DNA from: Streptomyces monomycini
Lineage (GTDB): Bacteria > Actinomycetota > Actinomycetes > Streptomycetales > Streptomycetaceae
DNA: 64,000 nt
Direction of reading: 5' to 3'
NCBI RefSeq assembly: GCF_022271435.1
Contig: NZ_JAFIQY010000017.1
Coordinates: 93,151-157,150, forward strand
Below are positions 41,885-50,936 of the stretch, piece by piece. Under the pieces are notes generated by a model, which saw nothing but the letters and a program-made list of their open reading frames with translations, had not been told where the DNA came from and ran no database searches. Each line of letters starts with the position of its first letter. Position 1 is the stretch's first letter. A program made the translations under genes and the position numbers.

Positions 41885-43297
41885 CTATTCGGCCGCGGCC
41901 TTCTCGCGCGGCGGCTCCCGGCGCGGCCGCTTGGGCAGCACCCGCAGCGCCTCGCCGACATCGGCGACCTCCAGCACCCGCATCCCCGCCGGGATCCTGC
42001 CCGGGTCGGCCGGGACCAGGGCGTGGGTGAAGCCGAGCCGGGCCGCCTCGGCCAGCCGGCGCTGCACGCCCGTCACCCGCCTGACCTCGCCCGCCAGGCC
42101 CACCTCGCCGATCGCGACCAGGTTCTTCGGCAGCGGGCTGTCACTGGCGGCGCTGGCCAGCGCGAGCGCCACGGCGAGGTCGGCGGCCGGTTCGGTCAGC
42201 TTCACACCGCCGACCGTGGCGCTGTAGATGTCGCGCTTGCCGAGGGCCGCGATGCGCCCGCGCTGCTCCAGGACGGCCAGCATCATCGAGACGCGGGAGG
42301 TCTCCAGGCCGGAGGTGGTGCGGCGGGGGGAGGGGATCTGGGTGTCGACGGTCAGCGCCTGCACCTCGGCGACCAGCGGGCGACGGCCCTCCAGGGTGAC
42401 CGTCAGGCAGGTGCCCGGCACGGGCTCGTCGCGGCGGGTCAGGAAGAGGCCGGACGGGTCGGCCAGACCGGTGATCCCCTCGTCGTGCAGCTCGAAGCAG
42501 CCGACCTCGTCGGTGGTGCCGTAGCGGTTCTTCACACCGCGCACCAGGCGCAGCCGGGCGTGCCGGTCCCCTTCGAAACTCAGTACGACATCGACCAGGT
42601 GCTCCAGGAGGCGGGGGCCCGCGATGGCGCCGTCCTTGGTCACATGGCCCACCAGCAGGGTGGCCATGCCGCGCTCCTTGGACGCCCGGATCAGGGCGCC
42701 GGCGACCTCGCGGACCTGCGCCATGCCGCCGGGCGCGCCGTCGATCTCGGGCGAGGCGACGGTCTGGACGGAGTCCACGATCAGCAGCGACGGCTTGACC
42801 GAGTCCAGGTGGCCCAGGACGGCGGACAGGTCGGTCTCGGCGGCGAGGTAGAGGTGGTCGTCGATGGCGTTGATGCGGTCGGCGCGCAGCCGCACCTGGC
42901 TCGCGGACTCCTCACCCGTCACGTACAGCGTGCGGTGGTCGGCGTCGGCCGCCTTGGCGGCCACGTCCAGCAGCAGCGTGGACTTGCCGACGCCGGGTTC
43001 GCCGGCCAGCAGCACCACGGCGCCCGGCACCAGACCGCCGCCCAGGACACGGTCCAGCTCGTCGACGCCGGTCGGGCGGGCGGTGGCCTGGCGGCCGTCC
43101 ACCTGGCCGATGGGCAGGGCCGCCGTCGTGACGCGGCCGGGCGCGGTCGTCCGGACGGCGGGGGCGCCGCCGAACTCCTCGACCGTGCCCCACGCCTGGC
43201 ACTCCGGGCAGCGGCCGAGCCACTTCGCGGTGGTCCAGCCGCATTCGGTGCAGCGGTACGAGGGCCGCTCCTTGGCCGAGGATTTACGAGTCGCCAT
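41885..43297 (-). CDS. radA: DNA repair protein RadA
   Basis: 470 residues. The N-terminal zinc finger is CTECGWTTAKWLGRCPEC. The RecA-like ATPase has AGEPGVGKSTLLLDVAAK. The RadA-specific motif appears as VKNRYGTTDEVG, so the family KNRFG is KNRYG here. A Lon-like C-terminal domain (SPLPKNLVAIGEVGLAGEVR) completes it. It helps branch migration during recombination. It lies 274 bp upstream of disA; in Bacillus the two proteins interact. Confidence 0.96.
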   Translation of the reverse strand: MATRKSSAKERPSYRCTECGWTTAKWLGRCPECQAWGTVEEFGGAPAVRTTAPGRVTTAALPIGQVDGRQATARPTGVDELDRVLGGGLVPGAVVLLAGEPGVGKSTLLLDVAAKAADADHRTLYVTGEESASQVRLRADRINAIDDHLYLAAETDLSAVLGHLDSVKPSLLIVDSVQTVASPEIDGAPGGMAQVREVAGALIRASKERGMATLLVGHVTKDGAIAGPRLLEHLVDVVLSFEGDRHARLRLVRGVKNRYGTTDEVGCFELHDEGITGLADPSGLFLTRRDEPVPGTCLTVTLEGRRPLVAEVQALTVDTQIPSPRRTTSGLETSRVSMMLAVLEQRGRIAALGKRDIYSATVGGVKLTEPAADLAVALALASAASDSPLPKNLVAIGEVGLAGEVRRVTGVQRRLAEAARLGFTHALVPADPGRIPAGMRVLEVADVGEALRVLPKRPRREPPREKAAAE

Positions 43298-43552
43298 GGG
43301 GTTCACCGTAGCCGCGGGGTGTGACAGCGCCGGGCGCGCGGGCCTGTTCAGCGGGGCCGACGAGGTTTGCGGGAGGGGCGGACGAGGCCTGTCAGCGGGG
43401 CCCACGAGGCCTGTGGGAGCGGTGAGAGGGCCCGTAACGTGCGTGAAACCACGTTCTGGTGTCCTCTTTTGAGGGAGAACATCACCCGTATGGATTAAAA
43501 GTGTCCATGCGGCGCGATAGTGCCTGCATCATCCGCCTACCGTCGCCGGGTG

Positions 43553-45295
43553 ATGAGCAGCAGGTCCGATCACCCCACGCACGCCACCGGCGCACACCGG
43601 GCGCACGACGGCGCTCGGCGCCACGCCCCGGCGCGGCTTCCCGAGCGGTACGAGCCCCACCTCGACGGGCTGTTCACCTACTGTCTGTCCGTCCTGTGCG
43701 AGCACGACGCGGCGACCGCCGTCCTGGGCGAGGTGCTCGCCGTCGCCGAACGGCACCACGGCCGCCGGCCACCCGACCCCGGCCTGTACCGGTCCTGGCT
43801 GTACGCGCTGGCCCGGTGGGCCTGCCTGCGACGGCTGGCCGACGGCGCACCGGGCGGCGGCGACCCGTCCGGCGGGACCGCCGACGCCGACGCGGCCCGG
43901 CAGCGGCGCGAACTGGCCGGTCTGGCCTGGCCCGAAGCCGCCGGGACGACCCCCGAGCAGCGCGAGGCGCTGGAGCTGTCCGTACGCCACCGCCTGTCCG
44001 CCGAGGAGGTCGCGGCCGTCCTCGGCGGCGACAGCGACGCCACCCGTACCCTCCTGGCCACCGCCGCCTGCGAGGTCGAGCGCACCCGTGCCGCGCTCGC
44101 CGTCGTCGAGTTCGGCCGCTGCCCGGACGTCGCGCGGCTGGCGGCCGACACCCAGATGCTGCTCGGTGTCGCCCTGCGCCGGGAGCTGGTCCGGCACGTG
44201 GACGACTGCGCGGAGTGCCGCCGCACGGCCGAGCGGGCCACCGCCCACGGGCCCTGGCCGGGCACCGCGCCCCTCGGTCACGGCGCGCTGCCGTTGATCA
44301 CCACTCCGCGTACGGCCGTGCGCACGGCCATGTCGGCGGCGCGGAGTTCGCGTTCGGGGCGTGCCGAAGGGGTGGCCGGCGCGGAGGTCTCCGTACGCTC
44401 CGGGCGTGCGGGGCGCACGGGTGGCGCAAACGGTTCTCCACGCTACGACCGGCGCGGATTCCCCGTCCGCCCCAAGGACCCGGCGGCCCGCGGACGCCGT
44501 CTGCGCACCCGTGCCGTGACCACGACCGTCATCGCCACCGTCCTCGCGGCGCCGGTGCTCGCCCTGTGGGCCGCCTACCGGGGCGCGCCCCTGACCGGCG
44601 AGAGCGAGGGCCCGTCGGTGGCGGCCGGCGACCCGGGCGGCGGCCCGTTCGACGGCCGGCCGTACGAGAACGCGGGCAGCGCGCGCACGCCCGTCGTGCC
44701 GCGCCTGCTGGCGGCGAGCACCTGGCCGGACGTCCCCGACGTATCGGTGCAGGTCGTGGGTGCGGACGGCACGCTGCTGCGGCCCGGTGAACCGGACCGT
44801 TCCGGCACCGGCCCCGGACGGCTGACCGTCACCGCCGAACCGCGGGGCGGCGGCACGGCCGTCACCCTCACCGCGTCCGGCGGCGAGCCGGTCCACTGGA
44901 CGGCGCGTACGGGCGCGCCCTGGCTCCGGCTGAGCGCCACGGCAGGCGTGCTGCGGCCGGGGGAGTCCGTCACGCTCCTGGTGTCCGTGGACCACGGCCG
45001 GGAACCGGACGGCTACTGGAACGCGCGGGTCACCCTGGCGCCAGGGGGCACGACGGTGACGCTGGAGGGGTGGGGCCAGGGGAGCGGCGGCCACTGGCCG
45101 GGGCACCCGGAGCCGACGGGGCCCGGCCCCCGGCCCCATCCGGAGCCGACGGCGACGGCCACACCGACGCGGGAGCCGACCGGCGAGCCGCCGTCCACCC
45201 CCACCCCCACCCCGACACCGACGCCCACGCCCACCACACAGGAACCGACGACGGGCCCGAGCCCGTCCCCCAGCCCGCCCGCGCCGACAGGCTGA
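43553..45295 (+). CDS. Sigma-like / zinc-motif / membrane / BACON-domain fusion protein
   Basis: 580 residues from ATG 43553. Residues 40-200 look like a degenerate ECF sigma factor: ERYEPHLDGLFTYCLSVLCEHDAA, DPGLYRSWLYALARWACLRRLA, and TTPEQREALELSVRHRLSAEEVAAVLGGDSDATRTLL. A His215-x3-Cys219-x2-Cys222 motif (RHVDDCAECRRT) is the ZAS anti-sigma signature. A membrane helix (about 321-345) follows, then an extracytoplasmic BACON-like domain (VHWTARTGAPWLRLSATAGVL, GYWNARVTL) and a Pro/Thr-rich tail. No RBS is visible; TACCGT at 43538 could serve a leaderless mRNA. Function unknown; possibly a one-piece membrane-tethered regulator. Confidence 0.75.
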   Translation: MSSRSDHPTHATGAHRAHDGARRHAPARLPERYEPHLDGLFTYCLSVLCEHDAATAVLGEVLAVAERHHGRRPPDPGLYRSWLYALARWACLRRLADGAPGGGDPSGGTADADAARQRRELAGLAWPEAAGTTPEQREALELSVRHRLSAEEVAAVLGGDSDATRTLLATAACEVERTRAALAVVEFGRCPDVARLAADTQMLLGVALRRELVRHVDDCAECRRTAERATAHGPWPGTAPLGHGALPLITTPRTAVRTAMSAARSSRSGRAEGVAGAEVSVRSGRAGRTGGANGSPRYDRRGFPVRPKDPAARGRRLRTRAVTTTVIATVLAAPVLALWAAYRGAPLTGESEGPSVAAGDPGGGPFDGRPYENAGSARTPVVPRLLAASTWPDVPDVSVQVVGADGTLLRPGEPDRSGTGPGRLTVTAEPRGGGTAVTLTASGGEPVHWTARTGAPWLRLSATAGVLRPGESVTLLVSVDHGREPDGYWNARVTLAPGGTTVTLEGWGQGSGGHWPGHPEPTGPGPRPHPEPTATATPTREPTGEPPSTPTPTPTPTPTPTTQEPTTGPSPSPSPPAPTG

Positions 45296-45325
45296 CGGCG
45301 ACAGCCGGACCCGGTACGCGCGCCC

Positions 45326-46177
45326 CTACTTCGAGCCCACCGGGTCCGCCGGGTGCGGCGCCATCGGAAGCGTCGCCGCCAGCCGCTCCTCGCAGAGCTC
45401 GACGAGGCGGTCGTACCCCTCCTTGCCCATCAGCTCGGTCAGCTCGGGCCCGTAGGACACGTACACCGGCTCGCCAGCGCCGTGTGCGGACGTCGCCGAC
45501 GTGCACCACCAGTGCAGGTCGTGGCCGCCGGGGCCCCAGCCGCGGCGGTCGTACTCGCCGATCGAGACCTCCAGGATGCGGGTGTCGTCGGGGCGGTCGA
45601 TCCACTCGTACGTACGGCGGACCGGCAGCTGCCAGCAGACGTCCGGCTTGGTCTCCAGGGGCTCGCGGCCCTCGCGCAGCGCGAGGATGTGCAGCGAGCA
45701 GCCGGCCCCGGCCGGGAAGCCGGGCCGGTTCTGGAAGATGCACGAGCCCTTCCAGCGCCGGGTCTGGCGGTCGCCGTCCTCGTCCTCCTGGGTCCAGCCC
45801 GTGGATGTGCCGACGTCGTGGAACTGCCACAGGTCCGGTGTGAGGCGCGCCACGTGCTCCGCGACCCGCTGCTCGTCCTCCTCGTCGGAGAAGTGGGCGC
45901 CGAGCGTGCAGCAGCCGTCGTCCGCCCGGCCCGCCTCGATGCCCTTGCAGCCGCTGCCGAAGATGCACGTCCAGCGGGAGGTGAGCCAGGTCAGGTCGCA
46001 ACGGAAGACCTGCTCGTCGTCGGCGGGGTCGGGGAAGGTGACCCAGGCGCGGGCGAAGTCCAGGCCGCCGACCTCGTCGGCCCGAGCCCCTTGCGCCTGC
46101 GCCGCCGCCCGCGCGGCGCGCTGCTTTTCCGCCTTCTTCAGGGCTTTTTCCTGCTTCGCCTTGTTCGTCTTAGCCAC
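45326..46177 (-). CDS. Cys-rich hypothetical protein
   Basis: 283 residues. After a Lys/Ala-rich N-terminal helix (MAKTNKAKQEKALKKAEKQRA) comes a domain with many Cys: FRCDLTWLTSRWTCIFGSGCKG, DGCCTLGAHFSD, GSCIFQNRPGFPAGAGCSLH, DVCWQLP and HWWCTSA. The spacing resembles metal- or cluster-binding folds (DUF3109/YkgJ-like at best). It is intracellular with no signal. It shares no obvious operon. Function not recognised. Confidence 0.8.
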   Translation of the reverse strand: MAKTNKAKQEKALKKAEKQRAARAAAQAQGARADEVGGLDFARAWVTFPDPADDEQVFRCDLTWLTSRWTCIFGSGCKGIEAGRADDGCCTLGAHFSDEEDEQRVAEHVARLTPDLWQFHDVGTSTGWTQEDEDGDRQTRRWKGSCIFQNRPGFPAGAGCSLHILALREGREPLETKPDVCWQLPVRRTYEWIDRPDDTRILEVSIGEYDRRGWGPGGHDLHWWCTSATSAHGAGEPVYVSYGPELTELMGKEGYDRLVELCEERLAATLPMAPHPADPVGSK

Positions 46178-46270
46178 TACTCCAGCCTAAGGCGACCGGC
46201 TGCCGCCGAAGTGACTCCGTGGACGGGGGCTCGCCGTCGGTTCCCGGCCGCCCGCAGTAGGTTCGACGGT

Positions 46271-47203
46271 ATGAGACTCGGAGTCCTCGATGTGGGGTCG
46301 AACACGGTCCACCTGCTGGTGATGGACGCGCACCCGGGTGCGTGCCCGCTGCCCGCCTACTCGCACAAGGCGGAGCTGCGGCTGGCCGAACTCCTCGACG
46401 AGGACGGCGCGATCGGCGACGCGGGCGTGGACCGGCTCGTGGCGACGGTACGGGCGGCGGTCGAGGTCGCGGAGGACAAGGGCGTCGAGGACGTCCTGCC
46501 GTTCGCCACCTCCGCGATCCGTGAGGCGTCCAACGGCGAGGAGGTGCTGCGCCGGGTCACCCGGGAGACCGGCGTGGAGCTGCGGGTGCTGTCCGGCGAG
46601 GACGAGGCCCGGCTGACCTTCCTCGCGGCCCGCCGCTGGTTCGGCTGGTCGGCGGGCCGGCTGCTGGTACTGGACATCGGCGGCGGCTCGCTGGAGATCG
46701 CGTACGGGCTGGACGAGGAGCCGGACGCGGCGGTGTCGCTGCCGCTGGGCGCCGGCCGGCTCACCGCGGCCGACCTGCCGGGCGACCCGCCGGAGGCGGA
46801 GGACATACGGGCGCTGCGCAAGCGCGTACGGGCCGAAATAGCCCGGGTGGTGAGCGATTTCACGCGCTTCGGCACCCCCGACCACGTCGTCGGCACCTCC
46901 AAGACCTTCAAGCAGCTGGCCCGTATCGCCGGTGCCGCACGGTCGGCCGACGGGTCCTGCACCCAGCGTGAGCTGGACCGTAAGGCGCTGGAGGAGTGGG
47001 TGCCGAAGCTGGCCGGGATGACCGGCGCGGAGCGTGCCGGGCTGCCCGGCGTCTCCGAGGGCCGCTCGCGCCAGCTGCTCGCCGGGGCGCTGGTGGCGGA
47101 GGCCGGGATGGACCTGTTCGGCGTGCGCACGCTGGAGATCTGCCCGTGGGCGCTGCGCGAGGGCGTGATCCTGCGCCACCTCGACCACCTGCCCGCCGGG
47201 TAG
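46271..47203 (+). CDS. Ppx/GppA phosphatase family protein
   Basis: 310 residues. ASKHA-fold motifs are LGVLDVGSNTVHLLV (phosphate 1), FATSAIREASNGEEVL and LLVLDIGGGSLEIAYG (phosphate 2). Relatives hydrolyse polyphosphate or pppGpp. It lacks the long C-terminal HD-like domain of E. coli Ppx, like one of the two actinobacterial paralogues. It is followed by the TIM-barrel gene 46 bp downstream on the same strand. Confidence 0.9.
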   Translation: MRLGVLDVGSNTVHLLVMDAHPGACPLPAYSHKAELRLAELLDEDGAIGDAGVDRLVATVRAAVEVAEDKGVEDVLPFATSAIREASNGEEVLRRVTRETGVELRVLSGEDEARLTFLAARRWFGWSAGRLLVLDIGGGSLEIAYGLDEEPDAAVSLPLGAGRLTAADLPGDPPEAEDIRALRKRVRAEIARVVSDFTRFGTPDHVVGTSKTFKQLARIAGAARSADGSCTQRELDRKALEEWVPKLAGMTGAERAGLPGVSEGRSRQLLAGALVAEAGMDLFGVRTLEICPWALREGVILRHLDHLPAG

Positions 47204-47248
47204 GGGCGCGGCCGACACCCGTCGGCGGCGGCCCGTACCCTGTCCCTC

Positions 47249-48073
47249 GTGACGGAGCCAGTGGTGCGCATCCCGGATGCGAAGGTCGCCCTGTCCACGG
47301 CCTCGGTGTATCCGGAGTCGACGGCGACGGCCTTCGAGATCGCCGCGCGCCTGGGCTACGACGGCGTCGAGGTCATGGTCTGGACCGACCCGGTCAGCCA
47401 GGACATCGAGGCGCTGCGGCGGCTCTCCGACTATCACGGGGTGCCGATCCTGGCCGTGCACGCGCCGTGCCTGCTGATCACGCAGCGGGTGTGGTCCACG
47501 GACCCCTGGGTGAAGCTGCAGCGCGCACGCAACGCCGCGGAGAAGCTCGGGGCCTCGACGGTGGTCGTCCATCCGCCCTTCCGGTGGCAGCGCAACTACG
47601 CCCGCGAGTTCGTACGCGGAGTGTGGCGGATGGAGAGCGAGACGGACGTCCGGTTCGCCGTCGAGAACATGTACCCGTGGCGCTACCGGGACCGCGAGAT
47701 GCTGGCGTACGCGCCGGACTGGGACCCCACCAAGGACGACTACCGGCACTTCACCGTCGACCTGTCGCACACCGCCACCTCGCGCAGCGACGCCCTGCAC
47801 ATGGTCGACCGGATGGGCGATCGCCTCGCGCACATCCACCTCGCCGACGGCAACGGCTCCAACAAGGACGAGCACCTGGTGCCGGGCCGGGGCTCGCAGC
47901 CCTGCGCCGACCTGCTGGAGCGGCTCGCCGCCACCGGCTTCGACGGGCACATCGTCGTGGAGGTCAACACGCGGCGCGCGATGTCCGCGGCCGAGCGGGA
48001 GGCGGACCTCGCGGAGGCGCTGGCCTTCACCCGGCTGCACCTGGCGTCGCCGACGTGGGTGCCGGGGTCCTGA
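47249..48073 (+). CDS. Sugar phosphate isomerase/epimerase (xylose-isomerase-like TIM barrel)
   Basis: 274 residues from GTG 47249. Barrel strands and metal ligands are visible in YDGVEVMVWTDPVSQDIEAL, VVVHPPFRWQRNYA, FAVENMYPWRYRDREML (metal Glu), HFTVDLSHTATS (Asp/His), AHIHLADGNGSNKDEHLVPG and HIVVEVNTRRA (Glu). It belongs to the AP endonuclease 2 superfamily; relatives isomerise or epimerise sugars. Its stop overlaps the ATG of a TetR gene by 1 bp. Confidence 0.88.
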   Translation: MTEPVVRIPDAKVALSTASVYPESTATAFEIAARLGYDGVEVMVWTDPVSQDIEALRRLSDYHGVPILAVHAPCLLITQRVWSTDPWVKLQRARNAAEKLGASTVVVHPPFRWQRNYAREFVRGVWRMESETDVRFAVENMYPWRYRDREMLAYAPDWDPTKDDYRHFTVDLSHTATSRSDALHMVDRMGDRLAHIHLADGNGSNKDEHLVPGRGSQPCADLLERLAATGFDGHIVVEVNTRRAMSAAEREADLAEALAFTRLHLASPTWVPGS

Positions 48074-48729
48074 TGACGCGGGGCAGCTCCGGGCCCGGGG
48101 GTACGGAACCGGGCACCCGCCCCGCCGCGTCCCGCAGGCGCGGCCGGCCCTCCCGTACGGACGCGGAGGACGGCCCCGGCGCCCGCGAGCGCATCCTGGC
48201 CGCGGCCCGCGCCGAATTCGCCGCGCGCGGGTACGAGAAGGCGTCGATCCGCGGTATCGCCAAGGCGGCGGACGTGGACCCGGCCCTCGTCCACCACTAC
48301 TACGGCAGCAAGGAACAGGTCTTCGCCGCGGCCGTCGAGATGACCTTCGCGCCCGCCCTGAACGCGCCCGAGACCGTGCTCGAAGGCGGCCTGGACGGCG
48401 TGGGGGAGCGGCTCACCCGCTTCGTCTTCGGCGTGTGGGAGAACCCGGCCACCCGCGAACCCCTGCTGGCGGTCGTCCGCAGCGCCCTCACCAACGACGT
48501 CGCCGCCGCGGTCTTCCGCAAGCTCGTCGCCCGCCAGCTGCTGCGCCGGATCGCGGCCGAGCTGGCGGTCCCGGACGCCGACCTGCGGGCCGAGCTGGCG
48601 GCGGCGCAGCTGGTGGGGACGGCGATGCTGCGGTACGTGATCAAGCTGGAGCCGCTGGCGTCGGCGGACCCGGAGCGGATCGTCGCCCGGGTCGCGCCCG
48701 TGGTGCAGCAGCATCTGACCGGGCCCTGA
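48073..48729 (+). CDS. TetR-family transcriptional regulator
   Basis: 218 residues. ATG 48073 overlaps the stop of the TIM-barrel gene (TGATG). After a 35-residue Arg/Gly/Pro leader, the HTH reads AARAEFAARGYEKASIRGIAKAADVDPALVHHYYGSKEQ. The ligand domain ends with PVVQQHL. Coupled translation suggests that it regulates the ppx/TIM-barrel transcript or nearby ilvD; the ligand is unknown. Confidence 0.9.
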   Translation: MTRGSSGPGGTEPGTRPAASRRRGRPSRTDAEDGPGARERILAAARAEFAARGYEKASIRGIAKAADVDPALVHHYYGSKEQVFAAAVEMTFAPALNAPETVLEGGLDGVGERLTRFVFGVWENPATREPLLAVVRSALTNDVAAAVFRKLVARQLLRRIAAELAVPDADLRAELAAAQLVGTAMLRYVIKLEPLASADPERIVARVAPVVQQHLTGP

Positions 48730-48894
48730 CCGAGGCGGGAGCGCCCGTGGCGGATGTCCGCCCAGCGGTCATCCGTCTCACATTCCGGATCCACTGTCCA
48801 GATCTTGGAGCCGGCGCGTAGGCTCGACTGATTCACGTACGTACGCGCACTGGGCGTACGGGAGACGTACACACACCCGAGGGAGTGGATCCAC

Positions 48895-50745
48895 GTGCCC
48901 GAGCTGAGGTCCCGCACCGTCACCCATGGCCGCAACATGGCCGGCGCCCGCGCGCTCATGCAGGCGTCGGGCGTAGCGCGCGAGGACTTCGGCAAGCCCG
49001 TCATCGCCGTGGCCAACAGCTTCACCGAGTTCGTGCCGGGCCACACCCACCTCCAGCCGGTCGGCCGGATCGTCAGCGAGGCGATCAAGGAGGCCGGCGG
49101 CATCGCCCGCGAGTTCAACACCATCGCGGTGGACGACGGCATCGCCATGGGCCACGGCGGGATGCTGTACTCCCTGCCGTCCCGCGACCTGATCGCCGAC
49201 TCCGTCGAGTACATGGTCGAGGCGCACTGCGCGGACGCGCTGATCTGCATCTCCAACTGCGACAAGATCACGCCGGGCATGCTGATGGCCGCGATGCGCC
49301 TGAACATCCCCACCGTCTTCGTCTCCGGCGGGCCCATGGAGGCCGGCCGCGCCACCCTGGTCGACGGCACGGTCCGCAAGCTGGACCTGATCAACGCGAT
49401 CTCCGACGCGGTCGACGAGAACGTCTCGGACGAGGACATCCTCCGTATCGAGGACAACGCCTGCCCGACCTGCGGCTCCTGTTCCGGCATGTTCACCGCC
49501 AACTCGATGAACTGCCTGACCGAGGCCATCGGCCTGTCACTGCCCGGCAACGGCTCGGTGCTGGCCACCCACACCGCCCGCAAGGCGCTGTACGAGAACG
49601 CCGGCCGTACGGTCGTGGAGATCACCAAGCGGTACTACGACCAGGACGACGCGACCGTCCTGCCGCGCAACATCGGCTCCCGCGCCTCCTTCGAGAACGC
49701 CATGGCCCTGGACATCGCCATGGGCGGCTCCACGAACACGATCCTCCACCTGCTGGCCGCCGCCCAGGAGGCCGGGCTCGACTACGACCTGGACGACATC
49801 AACGCCGTCTCGCGCCGGGTGCCCTGCCTGGCCAAGGTCGCGCCGAACGTCGCCCCCGGCGGTACGTACTACATGGAGGACGTGCACCGGGCCGGCGGCA
49901 TCCCCGCCATTCTGGGCGAGCTGTACCGGGCCGGACTGCTCAACGAGGACGTGCACACCGTGCACAGCTCCTCGATGGCCGACTGGCTCAAGACCTGGGA
50001 CGTCCGGGGCGGGTCCCCGTCCCCCGAGGCCGTCGAACTGTGGCACGCGGCCCCCGGCTGCAAGCGCTCCGCCACCGCCTTCTCCCAGTCCGAGCGCTGG
50101 GACAGCCTCGACACGGACGCCGCGGGCGGCTGCATCCGCGACTTCGCCCACGCCTACTCCGCCGACGGCGGCCTGGCGGTCCTCAAGGGCAACATCGCCG
50201 AGGACGGCTGCGTGGTGAAGACCGCGGGCGTCGACGAGTCGATCTGGACGTTCGAGGGCCCGGCCGTGGTCTGCGAGTCCCAGGAAGAAGCCGTCGAGAA
50301 GATCCTCGGCAAGCAGGTCAAGGAGGGCGACGTCGTCGTCATCCGCTACGAGGGCCCCAAGGGCGGCCCCGGTATGCAGGAGATGCTCTACCCGACGTCC
50401 TTCCTCAAGGGCCGCGGCCTGGGCAAGGCGTGCGCGCTGGTCACCGACGGCCGCTTCTCCGGCGGCACCTCCGGCCTGTCCATCGGCCACGCCTCGCCCG
50501 AGGCGGCCTCCGGCGGCACCATCGCCCTGGTCGAGGACGGCGACCGGATCCGTATCGACATCCCGAACCGCACCATCGAACTCCTGGTGCCCGAAGCCGA
50601 ACTGACGGCCCGCCGGGAGGCGCTGGGCGGCGTGTACGCGCCGAAGAAGCGCGAGCGCAAGGTCTCGCAGGCCCTCCGCGCGTACGCGGCGATGGCCACC
50701 AGCGCGGACAAGGGCGCGGTGCGCGACGTCGGCAAGCTGGGCTGA
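48895..50745 (+). CDS. ilvD: Dihydroxy-acid dehydratase
   Basis: 616 residues, the E. coli-type length, from GTG 48895 with GAGGGAG upstream. It dehydrates 2,3-dihydroxy-isovalerate and -methylvalerate in valine and isoleucine synthesis. Cluster and active-site motifs are ISNCDKITPGMLMA and NACPTCGSCSGMFTANSMNCL, and the C-terminal part has TDGRFSGGTSGLSIGH. The 4Fe-4S form is expected from these Cys positions. It is monocistronic; a terminator at 50766 follows. Confidence 0.97.
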   Translation: MPELRSRTVTHGRNMAGARALMQASGVAREDFGKPVIAVANSFTEFVPGHTHLQPVGRIVSEAIKEAGGIAREFNTIAVDDGIAMGHGGMLYSLPSRDLIADSVEYMVEAHCADALICISNCDKITPGMLMAAMRLNIPTVFVSGGPMEAGRATLVDGTVRKLDLINAISDAVDENVSDEDILRIEDNACPTCGSCSGMFTANSMNCLTEAIGLSLPGNGSVLATHTARKALYENAGRTVVEITKRYYDQDDATVLPRNIGSRASFENAMALDIAMGGSTNTILHLLAAAQEAGLDYDLDDINAVSRRVPCLAKVAPNVAPGGTYYMEDVHRAGGIPAILGELYRAGLLNEDVHTVHSSSMADWLKTWDVRGGSPSPEAVELWHAAPGCKRSATAFSQSERWDSLDTDAAGGCIRDFAHAYSADGGLAVLKGNIAEDGCVVKTAGVDESIWTFEGPAVVCESQEEAVEKILGKQVKEGDVVVIRYEGPKGGPGMQEMLYPTSFLKGRGLGKACALVTDGRFSGGTSGLSIGHASPEAASGGTIALVEDGDRIRIDIPNRTIELLVPEAELTARREALGGVYAPKKRERKVSQALRAYAAMATSADKGAVRDVGKLG

Positions 50746-50765
50746 GCCACGCGACGGCTCGCCGG

Positions 50766-50798
50766 GAACCCCGTCCGCCGCACCGGTGGGCGGGGTTC
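50766..50798 (+). terminator. Hairpin terminator after ilvD
   Basis: gaaccccg (50766-50773) pairs with cggggttc (50791-50798); a bulged CC/GG extends the stem. It is 20 bp after the ilvD stop. Confidence 0.65.
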
Positions 50799-50804
50799 TC
50801 CACG

Positions 50805-50936
50805 TCACCAGCGGGCAGGGGGCACGTCATCAGCGGTCAGGGGCACGTCACCAGCGGTCAGGCGTTCCCCGTCACCAGCGGTCAGAGCTTTCCATCTCAC
50901 CAGCGGTCAGGCCTTTCCACCTCACCAGCGGGCAGG
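50805..50936. repeat. Six-copy array of a gene 3' end
   Basis: The sequence tca(c/t)cagcgg(t/g)cag occurs six times, at 50805, 50827, 50848, 50872, 50897 and 50922, with spacings 21-25 bp. The copy at 50922 is the real end of the kinase gene, whose complement reads ...ctgcccgctggtga with TGA stop. The other five copies repeat the stop codon and last four codons beyond the gene. Confidence 0.9.
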
